DNA of 64,000 nucleotides from Longimicrobiales bacterium (GTDB lineage: Bacteria; Gemmatimonadota; Gemmatimonadetes; Longimicrobiales; Gaopeijiaceae), in assembly GCA_028823235.1 (NCBI GenBank), contig JAPKBW010000002.1, positions 1-64,000 on the forward strand, in the 5' to 3' direction. The notes under the pieces were generated by a model, which worked only from the letters and a program-made list of their open reading frames with translations, did no database searches and was not told the DNA's origin. Below are positions 36,386-44,666 of the stretch, in pieces. The position numbers and the translations under genes were made by a program. Position 1 is the stretch's first letter; every line of letters begins with the position of its first letter.

Positions 36386-37462
36386 TCAGCCGATGGTCTC
36401 CAGCAGGAATGGGATGTCGTTTTCGCTCGCGAGAGCACGAATACTCTCGAACAGATCGCGTTGCAGGGGAATACCACGGCTCATACGTTCCGCGGCGCGC
36501 CGTTGCTCGGACTCGCCGGGGAGCTGGATCGGGTGCTCAGCGTCGATCGGATCCGCGGACATGATCTGCTCGATGAGCCGCTCTAGGCGGAGATCGAATG
36601 TCTCTCGTTCCATGAAGGCTTCGATATCGATCGCGATCATTGTGTGGGCGACGTCGAAATCCTGGTCATCCTGAAAGACATCTGTGCCGAACATTGAGCC
36701 GGTGAGGACCCCCGTAAGGACATCCGTGATCAGGCTCAGGCCGTAGCCTTTGTAGTCCCCCACGGGCAGAAGGGGACCCTCGTCCGCCGCCACAGGATCC
36801 GTCGTGCGCTCCCCGTCGGGAGTCAACGCCCAGTTGTCGGGCATTGGCAGCCCTTCGCGGGCGAGCCAGCGCATCATCCCTTTCCCCGACTGCGTCAGTG
36901 CCATGTCGAGGACGATCGGAAAATGGTCGCGGCGCGGGACAGCCATGCCCCACGGGTTCGTTCCCAGGACCGGTTGCGTGGCTCCCCAGGGGGCCATTTC
37001 GGCGCCGGCGTTCGTCATCGCGATTCCTATCAGCCCTTCATCGGCCGCATGCTTCGCGTGGTAGCCGGAGGTGCCGAAGTGATTCGAATGTTGGACTGCG
37101 ACCATTGCGATGCCCGTCGTACGGGCCTTTTCGATGGCTCGGCTCATGGCGCGGTGGCCAGCGACGTATCCTAGACCGTTGCCCGCATCGAGGAGGGCGG
37201 TCGAAGTGCGATCAGCCACCCAGGTCATGTGGGCGTCACCGACCAGTCCACCGTTTCTGAATCGCCGCGCGAAACGAGGGAGCTTCTCGAAACCCTGGCC
37301 CTGGCCTGGGTGCCACCACAGGGCCGCAGTGAGGATGCCGTCGGCGTTGATCCGGGACTCCTCTTTGTTGGCGCCCAGGCCTGCGAAGAACGTTTCGAGG
37401 AATGCACGCCCAGACGCCTGACTGACGCGCACGGTGTCGAGTGCGTCAGTCAGGTCATACAT
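36386..37462 (-). CDS. Ldh-family (malate/L-lactate/ureidoglycolate-type) NAD(P)-dependent dehydrogenase
   Basis: The 358-residue protein belongs to the non-Rossmann Ldh_2 family (YiaK, AllD, ComC types). Family blocks are AMVAVQHSNHFGTSGYHA with the catalytic His, MTNAGAEMAPWGATQPVLGT, NPWGMAVP and VGDYKGYGLSLITDVLTGVL. It oxidises or reduces 2-hydroxy/2-oxo acids, including ureidoglycolate in purine breakdown. Given the neighbouring hydantoinase and acylase, a carbamoyl- or acylamino-acid-derived oxoacid is plausible but not shown. It lies 43 bases after the FAH gene on the same strand. Confidence 0.9.
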   Translation of the reverse strand: MYDLTDALDTVRVSQASGRAFLETFFAGLGANKEESRINADGILTAALWWHPGQGQGFEKLPRFARRFRNGGLVGDAHMTWVADRTSTALLDAGNGLGYVAGHRAMSRAIEKARTTGIAMVAVQHSNHFGTSGYHAKHAADEGLIGIAMTNAGAEMAPWGATQPVLGTNPWGMAVPRRDHFPIVLDMALTQSGKGMMRWLAREGLPMPDNWALTPDGERTTDPVAADEGPLLPVGDYKGYGLSLITDVLTGVLTGSMFGTDVFQDDQDFDVAHTMIAIDIEAFMERETFDLRLERLIEQIMSADPIDAEHPIQLPGESEQRRAAERMSRGIPLQRDLFESIRALASENDIPFLLETIG

Positions 37463-37505
37463 GGACCCGTCCCCAGTCGTAACCTGCGTGAGCAGGATCC
37501 CTCGC

Positions 37506-38672
37506 CTACCGGTTGCCTCCCGGACGATAAACCCGCACTGGGGTCAGGTTCGCTCCGGTAAGGCCCGTCGGCTCGTCCTCGCTCACAACCGGCATGTTCA
37601 GCGTACCGATACCGTCGATCGTGGCGCTGATGACCTCGCCTGCCTGCAGGAAGCGCTGCTCGCCTCGGACCGCAGTGCCCATTCCTGTGCCGCCTGACGT
37701 GCCGTTGTTGATCACATCTCCGGGGTACAGCGTGATGATCGAGGAGCCGTACTCTACGAGCTCCCAGAGTGTGTGGATCATGTCGCCCGCGGTCGCTTCC
37801 TGCATGACCTCGTCGCCGACGTTGAGCGTCTGTCGCAGGATCTCCATCGGGTTGCCGTAAAACTCCTTTGGCACAATCCAGGGACCCATGGGTGCGAACG
37901 TGTCGTGGCCTTTTCCGACGAACCAGTCAGAGGTGAGCGGGTTGCCGCCCGGAGGCCGCCCACCGCGATCCGAAATATCCATGGTGACCAAATATCCGAA
38001 GATGTGCGCCTCGGCATCGTTCGCAGAGATGTACTTCCCGGCCCGCCCGATGACCGCGCCGAGCTCGACTTCCCAGTCGATCCGGGTCCGGCCCCAAGGA
38101 AGGATGATCGGTTGACCATCTCCCACTACCGCGCCTCGACTCGGCTTCATGAAGAGGTATGGCACACCGCGATTTTCGCGTCGCTGACGACGAGCCTCCT
38201 CGCGGTTCGCATCATCTCCGGTCTCGTTGACGTGACTGTAGAAGTTCACGGCTGCATTCAGAATTTTCCCCGGATACATGATCGGCGGCAGCGTCTGGAC
38301 TTCGTCGAGATCGTAGACGTACTCGGCACGAGTGCCGGTGATCATGTCGTTCGCCACGACGTAGTTCACGATCTCGTAAAGGCGAGCCTTCATGCCGTAC
38401 TCGTAGCGCGAGATCAGCTCGAGCATGTCGGCGGGAAGCGGAATCGCCGGATACGCGGCGTTTCGCTCCAGCGCGGTGTTCGCTCGGTTCAGCTCGACGA
38501 TGTACTGGTCGCGCAATACGATCGCGACCTGGGGTGCGCCCTCGATTTCGAAGGTGCCGACTTTGAATGGCTCCGCGATGTCCATCTGAGCCGCTACAGG
38601 GGCGGCCGGCGCGATGGCGAGTGGCGCGAGCGCGAACAGCAGTGAGATGGGCGATCGACGACGCATGTTCAT
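37506..38672 (-). CDS. fumarylacetoacetate hydrolase (FAH)-family protein with a signal peptide
   Basis: The 388-residue protein has signal LLFALAPLAIAPAAPVAAQ, unusual because FAH enzymes are normally cytosolic. The FAH fold shows NAAVNFYSHVNETGD, the metal ligand region IDWEVELGAVIGRAGKYI with acidic residues, FGYLVTMDISDRGG, WFVGKGHDTFAPMGPWIV and LYPGDVINNGTSGGTG. The family cleaves C-C bonds or decarboxylates/hydrates diketo acids. An N-terminal ~100-residue extension precedes the catalytic part. It sits in the minus-strand operon between OsmC and Ldh. Confidence 0.9.
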   Translation of the reverse strand: MNMRRRSPISLLFALAPLAIAPAAPVAAQMDIAEPFKVGTFEIEGAPQVAIVLRDQYIVELNRANTALERNAAYPAIPLPADMLELISRYEYGMKARLYEIVNYVVANDMITGTRAEYVYDLDEVQTLPPIMYPGKILNAAVNFYSHVNETGDDANREEARRQRRENRGVPYLFMKPSRGAVVGDGQPIILPWGRTRIDWEVELGAVIGRAGKYISANDAEAHIFGYLVTMDISDRGGRPPGGNPLTSDWFVGKGHDTFAPMGPWIVPKEFYGNPMEILRQTLNVGDEVMQEATAGDMIHTLWELVEYGSSIITLYPGDVINNGTSGGTGMGTAVRGEQRFLQAGEVISATIDGIGTLNMPVVSEDEPTGLTGANLTPVRVYRPGGNR

Positions 38673-38708
38673 GTCCTTGGTTTGTGGAAGGACAGGAGAT
38701 TGCGACTG

Positions 38709-39224
38709 CTAATCGGGTCGCACAACCTCCAGTGAACTCTCCGGCGTCTGTCCGCGAGCGAACACATCGACGTAGGGGCTCCGCGCGTGCGTAAAGTCTT
38801 TGACGCGCTGGAGGTCTTCCTCGGGCGCGTCACTCACCACCGAGATTGTGTACCGGACGTTGATGTATCCGGCGACGCTGTCCGATACACCGAAGAGCGC
38901 TGCGTCATCGAAGTCAGCTTGCACTTCCACCTCGACACTCTGTACGGGAACGCCGAGCCGTGCGGCTTCCATCACGTACACGATTGCGACACAAGACCCG
39001 AGCGCGGCGCGACCCAGCACTCCGGGCGTCGGCCCCTCACCACCACCACCGGCCTTCGGCGACATGTCCGCGACCAGTTTCCACGGACCTTCTTCGATAT
39101 GGCACGTGAGCTTGTTGTCGACGCGGGCGCGGGACGTAGCTGTGTTCAGCCCCCGCTCCGGATCTTTCTTGAACATCTCCGAGATCCACTGGTGCGCTGT
39201 CGCTATAGGACTGAGGTCGATCAT
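38709..39224 (-). CDS. OsmC-family protein lacking the usual second cysteine
   Basis: The protein has 171 residues. The N-terminal strand region (LTCHIEEGPWKLVADM) is followed by the helix with the peroxidatic-type Cys78 in GVLGRAALGSCVAIVYVMEA. In OsmC/Ohr peroxidases the resolving Cys lies in a later CP motif; here that place reads ARSPYVDVF, with Ser149. The protein may use an external thiol or not be a peroxidase at all. It is first in the operon OsmC-FAH-Ldh-aspartoacylase and divergent from the M20 gene, with about 150 bases between. Confidence 0.86.
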   Translation of the reverse strand: MIDLSPIATAHQWISEMFKKDPERGLNTATSRARVDNKLTCHIEEGPWKLVADMSPKAGGGGEGPTPGVLGRAALGSCVAIVYVMEAARLGVPVQSVEVEVQADFDDAALFGVSDSVAGYINVRYTISVVSDAPEEDLQRVKDFTHARSPYVDVFARGQTPESSLEVVRPD

Positions 39225-39376
39225 GAAAGGAGGGTGTTGGAGTGGACGCTGGCCTGCTCGGTGAGTGGCCCCCGATGATATGTATATGGGAATATCACGG
39301 CACGGAGGTCAGTGAGAATTTTCCCCCGGTGCGCTCCCGCTCTAGAATGGCGGTCCCTTAAACAGTGAGCCGAAGC

Positions 39377-40678
39377 ATGCGCCGTCCTTTCTGCACACTC
39401 GCCGCCATCGCACTTGGTGTTGCGTCGCCCATCGGGGCCGCCGCACAGGATCCCGGCATCGATGCCGCGGTCGAGCGGTACGTCGATCAGATCATCGAGA
39501 TGCGTCACCAGATCCACGAGAACCCGGAGCTCGGGAATCGGGAGTTCGAGACCGCCGCGCTCGTCGCGGCTCATCTCCGTTCTCTGGGGTTCGACGAGGT
39601 GACGACCGATGTAGCGCACACGGGCGTCGTCGGAATCCTCATCGGTGGGCTTCCTGGGGATACCGTTGCGGTCCGTGCGGACATGGACGCGCTGCCGGTC
39701 ACGGAAGGGACGGGCTATGATTTCGCCTCGACGGTTCGGACCGAGTACCTCGGGCAGGAGGTCGGGGTCATGCACGCGTGCGGACACGACATCCACGTGG
39801 CGGTTCAGCTTGGCGTCGCCTCGGTTCTCGCCTCTATCCGTGACGAGATCCCTGGCGTGGTGAAGTTCATTTTCCAGCCGGCCGAGGAAGGCCCGCCGCC
39901 GGGAGAGGAGGGTGGGGCCGATCTGATGGTGCGCGAGGGCGTGCTCGACGGACCGCGCCCGTCAGCCATCTTCGGACTCCATACGCTCGCTGCAATGGAG
40001 GTTGGCACGCTGGGCTACGCGACCGGACCGGCGCTCGCGGCGGTCGATGGTTTCAATATCCGGATCATCGGACAGCAGGCGCACGGGGCGTATCCGGAGC
40101 TGGGAATCGATCCGATCGTCATAGCGGCACAGGTCGTGATGGGCCTTCAGACGATCCGTTCGCGGAATCTTCCTTCGCTCGAGCCGAGTGTCGTGACCGT
40201 CGGTCGGATCAGCGGCGGGACACGTCGCAACATCATCCCCGAAGACGTGATCATGGAGGGAACGGTACGGACGTACTCGCCGCAGGTACGCGACGACATC
40301 GAGCGCCGGATGGAGGAGATCGTTGCCGGGATCGTGGCGGCGGGGGGCGGTCAGTACGAGCTCCAGTACGACCGCGGTACACCTGCGACTATCAACGACG
40401 CGACGCTGACACAGCAGATGGCGCCCACGCTCTCGAAGATCGTCGGGGACAAGGTCGAGGTCCTGGACCCAGTCATGGGTGGAGAGGACTTCGCGTACTT
40501 CGCGAATGAGGTGCCCGGGTTCTTCTTCCGTCTCGGCATGGTCGCGCCGGGCGAAACATCTGGTGGACACCACACGCCGACGTTCAAGGCAGACGACGCG
40601 TCGATTCCTGTGGGGATGCGTGCGATGTCGAATCTGCTCATCGACTATCTGAAGAGCCGTCCGAGGATGCAGCCATGA
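39377..40678 (+). CDS. exported M20D amidohydrolase (hippurate hydrolase / N-acyl-L-amino acid amidohydrolase type)
   Basis: The protein has about 433 residues from ATG 39377 (GTG 39365 adds four residues). Signal peptide ends in GAAAQ. Motifs: VAVRADMDALPV, VMHACGHDIHVAVQLG with the Cys-Gly-His metal cluster, FIFQPAEEGPPPGEEGG, FGLHTLAAMEVG and VMGGEDFAYFANEVPGFFF. A TAGAAT element at 39343-39348 may be a -10 box, without a convincing -35. The product removes acyl groups from amino acids or peptides in the periplasm. Its stop overlaps the tricorn start as ATGA (40675-40678), so the two are translated together. Confidence 0.92.
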   Translation: MRRPFCTLAAIALGVASPIGAAAQDPGIDAAVERYVDQIIEMRHQIHENPELGNREFETAALVAAHLRSLGFDEVTTDVAHTGVVGILIGGLPGDTVAVRADMDALPVTEGTGYDFASTVRTEYLGQEVGVMHACGHDIHVAVQLGVASVLASIRDEIPGVVKFIFQPAEEGPPPGEEGGADLMVREGVLDGPRPSAIFGLHTLAAMEVGTLGYATGPALAAVDGFNIRIIGQQAHGAYPELGIDPIVIAAQVVMGLQTIRSRNLPSLEPSVVTVGRISGGTRRNIIPEDVIMEGTVRTYSPQVRDDIERRMEEIVAGIVAAGGGQYELQYDRGTPATINDATLTQQMAPTLSKIVGDKVEVLDPVMGGEDFAYFANEVPGFFFRLGMVAPGETSGGHHTPTFKADDASIPVGMRAMSNLLIDYLKSRPRMQP

Positions 40679-43600
40679 AGAACGTGAACGTCGCTGGTAT
40701 CCGGTCGGCGGGTGCCGCCGCCCTCCGCGTGCGTACCGGGAACGCGTTCCTAGCCGGCCTGCTAGTGTCGGTCACGAGTGTGTTCGCCACCGACGCCGCC
40801 GCTCAGACTCGCTTCCTTCGCCAACCGTCCGTAAGCGCGACCGAGATCGCCTTCGTGCATGCGAACGACATCTGGGTCGTCGGGCGTGATGGAGGGGCCG
40901 CTCGTCGACTCACGACGAATGAGGGCGCGGAGACCGAACCTGCGTTCAGTCCGGACGGCCAGTGGATCGCGTTCACAGGGCAGTACGACGGGAACCAGGA
41001 TGTCTACCTGGTCTCCGCGACCGGTGGGCAGCCACAGCGGCTGACGTGGCATCCGAGTGCAGATGCCGTTCAGGGCTGGACGTCAGAAGGGGACATCCTC
41101 TTCCGCTCTGGCCGCGAGGCCGTCCCGACCCGGCTCTGGAAGTTCTTCAGCGTGTCCCCTCAGGGCGGATATCCCGAGGCGCTGCCCGTTCACCAGGCCT
41201 ACCAAGGCGAGATGAGTGAGGACGGCTCGATGCTCGCCTATCAGGAAATTCAGCTGTGGGACCCGGGTTGGCGGAACTACCGCGGTGGCCAGGCACAGCC
41301 GGTGCGGGTCGTGTCGCTGCCTTCGCTCGACCTGCAGACGCCATCCTGGGAGGGGGAGCGTCATCTCGATCCGTCGTGGATGGACGGATCGGTCTACTAC
41401 ATGTCCGAGCGCGACTACGCGAGCAATGTGTGGACGTACGACCCGGCGACCGGACAGGATCGCCAGCTCACCCAGCACGCGGACTTCGATGTGATGAGCC
41501 TGGATTCCGGACACGGCGTCGTGGTCTACGAGCAGGCCGGGTATCTGCATGAGTGGGACGCTGGGACCGGCGCGACCCGGCAACTCGACATTCAGGCGGC
41601 CGGAGATCAGAACTGGGCGCGCTCCCGCTGGGAGGACGTTGGCGGCAACCAGCTGACCAATGCACGGCTTTCGCCAACCGGGAAACGCGCGCTCTTCCAG
41701 CACCGCGGAGACATTTTCACCGTTCCGGTCGAGCAGGGCAGCTGGCGCAATCTCACGCAGTCGCCGGGCGTCGCCGACAGGCACCCGGTGTGGTCGCCGG
41801 ACGGCGAGCAGGTCGCCTGGTTCAATGACGAGTCGGGCGAGTATGGGCTCGTGATTGCCGACCAGGATGGCGGAAACGCTCGACGAATCGAGATATCCGA
41901 ACCGTCATTCTATTTCTTGCCGACTTGGTCTCCGGACGGCTCGAAGCTCGCGTTTACTGATACACACTACCGTGTGCTCGTAATGGACGTCGCTTCCGGC
42001 GACATCGATCACGTCGACACCGATCGCTACGCTCACCCCGAGCGAACAATGAACCCGGAGTGGTCACCGGACTCCCGATTCATCACCTATGCCCGTCGTC
42101 TCGACACGCAACTACGTGTCGTCGTCGTGCACGACACGGAAACGGGCGAGACCCATCAACTGACGGACGGAATGGCCGATGCCATCTCGCCGGTGTGGGA
42201 TGCTTCGGGGGACTACCTCTACTTTCTGGCGTCGACGAACTACGGCCTGAACACTGGCTGGCTCGACATGACGTCGTTCGACCACCCCGTCACGCGTGCG
42301 CTGTATGTCGCGATCCTCGACGCCGATGGTGCCTCGCCGTTCCTCCCGCGCAGTGACGAAGAGGGGACGGGCGAGGCCACGGATGCCCACACCGCTGGGA
42401 AAGACGGTGATACGCAGGATGCCCCGTCGGTCACGCTCGACGTTGCCGGTATCGAGTCACGCATCGTCGCCGCGCCCGTCCTGCCCCTGAGGAACTACAC
42501 GGGACTCGTTGCCGGTCCGGCTGGTCAGGTCTTCGTTTCCGAGAGTGTGCTGAACGAGCCCGGGGCGACGCTGCATCGCTACAGCCTGAAAGATCGGGAG
42601 CCGATGGAGTACGCCACCGCCATCGTGAGTGCCACCGTTTCGAACGATCGCAAGAAGCTCCTCATGCGTTCCGGTTCTTCGTGGACCGTGACCAACACCG
42701 CCGGCGGTGCGCCCAGCTCTTCCGACGGCCACCTCGCCCTGGGTGGTATGCGCATTCGCATAGAGCCCCAGGACGAATGGGGTCAGATGCTGCGTGACGG
42801 CTGGCGCTTCATGCGCGACTTCCTCTACGTCGACAATCAGCACGGCGCCCCGTGGGACGACGTCTGGCAGTGGTACTCGGACTGGCTGCCCGATGTCGAG
42901 CACCGCTCTGACTTCGGCCAGTTGCTCGACATGGTGTCCGCAGAAATCGCCGTCGGACACTCTTATGTGCGCGGAGGCGATTTCCCTGACCTCACGAGTC
43001 CCCGTACCGGACTTCTCGGCGCGGATATCGTAGCGTCCAACGGCGGTTATCAGATTTCCCGAATCTACACCGGAGAGAACTGGAACCCCGGGCTCACCGG
43101 ACCGCTGGCGCACGCTGGACTCGGCGTGTCGGAGGGCGACTATATCGTCGCGGTCGAAGGCCAAGTTCTGTCCGCACCGACAAACCCGTTCGAGCTCCTT
43201 GAAGGCACAGCTGGGCGCACGGTTCGCATTTCGGTGAACTCTTCGCCATCGGTGAAGGGTGCCCGCGAAATCATCGTGGAGCCGACTGGTGACGAGGGGC
43301 AGCTACGGAGCTGGGCGTGGGTCGAAGACAATCGTCGGAAGGTCGATGAGATGAGTGACGGCCAACTCGCGTACGTCTGGCTCCCGAACACGGGACAGGG
43401 CGGCTACACCTACTTCAACCGGATGTATTTCGCACAGCAGGACCGGAAGGGTGCGGTCATAGATGAGCGGAACAACGGTGGCGGGTCAGCTGCGGATTAT
43501 ATTGTGGATCTCATGGCACGCGAGCTCACCGGCTACTTCAACTCGAAGGCCGGAGACAAGAAGCCGTGGACGCAGCCGATGGCAGGCTTGTTCGGACCGA

Positions 43601-43986
43601 AGGTCATGATTATCAACGAACGCGCAGGATCGGGTGGTGATCTCATGCCCTACCTCTTCCGCTTCCGAGGCGTCGGGCCGCTGGTGGGCACGCGTACGTG
43701 GGGCGGACTGGTCGGCACGTGGGATACGCCACCGCTTCTCGATGGGGGGAGTTTTGTTGCGCCGCGTGGTGGATTCTTCGACGTGAACGGAGAGTGGGCC
43801 ATTGAGGCCGACGGCATCGCGCCGGACATCGAAGTGATGAATACGCCGAAGGAAGTCGCCACGGGACGCGATCCTCAGCTGGAGGCGGCGGTCGCTGAGG
43901 CGCTTCGCCTCCTGGAAACCGAGGGTGTCGAGCTCATGGCGGAGCCGGCTGCCCCGGTCCGATACCGGAGGCCGGGCGGACGGTAG
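40675..43986 (+). CDS. exported tricorn-type protease (propeller, PDZ, S41-like serine protease)
   Basis: The 1103-residue protein starts with an export signal ending in ATDAAAQ. TolB/WD-like repeats fill the first ~600 residues (EPAFSPDGQWIAFTG and several SPDG turns), as in the two propellers of tricorn. After a linker come a C1-like domain, a PDZ domain (LAHAGLGVSEGDYIVAVEG) and the protease C2 domain: GAVIDERNNGGGSAADYIVD, NERAGSGGDLMPYLFR with the nucleophilic Ser, and EADGIAPDIEV near the catalytic Glu; the His is probably in VGHSYVRGG. Archaeal tricorn is cytosolic and feeds aminopeptidases; here an exported form is coupled to an exported M20 enzyme. Confidence 0.93.
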   Translation: MKNVNVAGIRSAGAAALRVRTGNAFLAGLLVSVTSVFATDAAAQTRFLRQPSVSATEIAFVHANDIWVVGRDGGAARRLTTNEGAETEPAFSPDGQWIAFTGQYDGNQDVYLVSATGGQPQRLTWHPSADAVQGWTSEGDILFRSGREAVPTRLWKFFSVSPQGGYPEALPVHQAYQGEMSEDGSMLAYQEIQLWDPGWRNYRGGQAQPVRVVSLPSLDLQTPSWEGERHLDPSWMDGSVYYMSERDYASNVWTYDPATGQDRQLTQHADFDVMSLDSGHGVVVYEQAGYLHEWDAGTGATRQLDIQAAGDQNWARSRWEDVGGNQLTNARLSPTGKRALFQHRGDIFTVPVEQGSWRNLTQSPGVADRHPVWSPDGEQVAWFNDESGEYGLVIADQDGGNARRIEISEPSFYFLPTWSPDGSKLAFTDTHYRVLVMDVASGDIDHVDTDRYAHPERTMNPEWSPDSRFITYARRLDTQLRVVVVHDTETGETHQLTDGMADAISPVWDASGDYLYFLASTNYGLNTGWLDMTSFDHPVTRALYVAILDADGASPFLPRSDEEGTGEATDAHTAGKDGDTQDAPSVTLDVAGIESRIVAAPVLPLRNYTGLVAGPAGQVFVSESVLNEPGATLHRYSLKDREPMEYATAIVSATVSNDRKKLLMRSGSSWTVTNTAGGAPSSSDGHLALGGMRIRIEPQDEWGQMLRDGWRFMRDFLYVDNQHGAPWDDVWQWYSDWLPDVEHRSDFGQLLDMVSAEIAVGHSYVRGGDFPDLTSPRTGLLGADIVASNGGYQISRIYTGENWNPGLTGPLAHAGLGVSEGDYIVAVEGQVLSAPTNPFELLEGTAGRTVRISVNSSPSVKGAREIIVEPTGDEGQLRSWAWVEDNRRKVDEMSDGQLAYVWLPNTGQGGYTYFNRMYFAQQDRKGAVIDERNNGGGSAADYIVDLMARELTGYFNSKAGDKKPWTQPMAGLFGPKVMIINERAGSGGDLMPYLFRFRGVGPLVGTRTWGGLVGTWDTPPLLDGGSFVAPRGGFFDVNGEWAIEADGIAPDIEVMNTPKEVATGRDPQLEAAVAEALRLLETEGVELMAEPAAPVRYRRPGGR

Positions 43987-43988
43987 GT

Positions 43989-44393
43989 ATGATCTTTGGG
44001 CCATGCACCCAAGCGCATCGGGAGCGGTGCCTCTGCCTCTTCGACGCGAACTGCCCTGAGTTTCTTCGCGCCCAATGAGCGGGTGGCGTACGAGGCGTTC
44101 CTCGACCCCGGCCTTGAGGGGTACCTGGTCGGCATCGTTGACGATGAGCTCGTGGGTGCGTTCGGCATGCACGACGCCGAGGGCTATTATCTTCTCTGGA
44201 TCCTGATCGACCCGGCTGCGCAGGGTCGCGGGGTGGGTTTGGCGACGATGACCCGGGTCCTGGAGATCGGCGATGGCCGGGCGATCTCAATCGCGGCGAG
44301 TCACAAGTCCGCTCCGTTCTTCGCTCGGTTTGGTGCGCGGGTCGTGGAGGAGACTCCCGATGATTGGGGCACAGGGTGGACATGGAGTTGTAG
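43989..44393 (+). pseudogene. GNAT-family N-acetyltransferase, disrupted by two frameshifts
   Basis: ATG 43989 opens MIFGPCTQAHRERCLCLFD and then ANCPEF. One extra base near 44064 breaks the frame before FFAPNERVAYEAFLD, VGIVDDELVGAFGMHD, LLWILIDPAAQGRGVGLATM (acetyl-CoA loop QGRGVG) and APFFARFGARVVEETPDDWG. One missing G in GGGG 44366-44369 breaks it again before HRVDMEL and TAG at 44391. With both corrected, a normal ~134-residue GNAT protein is restored. It starts 2 bases after the tricorn stop. Confidence 0.75.
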
Positions 44394-44434
44394 TCGTTCG
44401 TCTATTTCACGGCTGAGGGATGAGCTGACTCAGG

Positions 44435-44647
44435 TCAGTCCTCCTGCCCTTCTAGCAGATATCGCTCGAGCCAGCCGCCTGTGAGCTGGACGCCATGCCG
44501 GGCGTCGCCGCCTCTGAATCCGTGCCCCGCCTCTGGGAATTCGACGAGGTCTGACATGATCTCAGCACCCAGCAGGGCTTGGTACATCCGCTCGCGGTGA
44601 TCAAGTGGAACCAGGTTGTCTGCCGTCCCCATGCTACATGGGACCAA
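44435..44647 (-). pseudogene. C-terminal remnant of an alpha/beta hydrolase (dienelactone/S9-like)
   Basis: About 70 residues remain: GTADNLVPLDHRERMYQALL carries the triad Asp region and VEFPEAGHGFRGGDARHG the triad His, followed by GWLERYLLEG. The nucleophile Ser half is absent; the frame is closed by TAG just upstream and the coding sequence at 44667-45761 begins beyond. It resembles the last part of BD-FAE or prolyl-oligopeptidase-like esterases. It is likely a deletion remnant. Confidence 0.7.
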
Positions 44648-44666
44648 CTACATGCTCACTCCCGGC

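Noticed and set aside
37773-38645. 290-residue plus-strand ORF
   Set aside because: Antisense to the FAH gene and without domain motifs or export signal.
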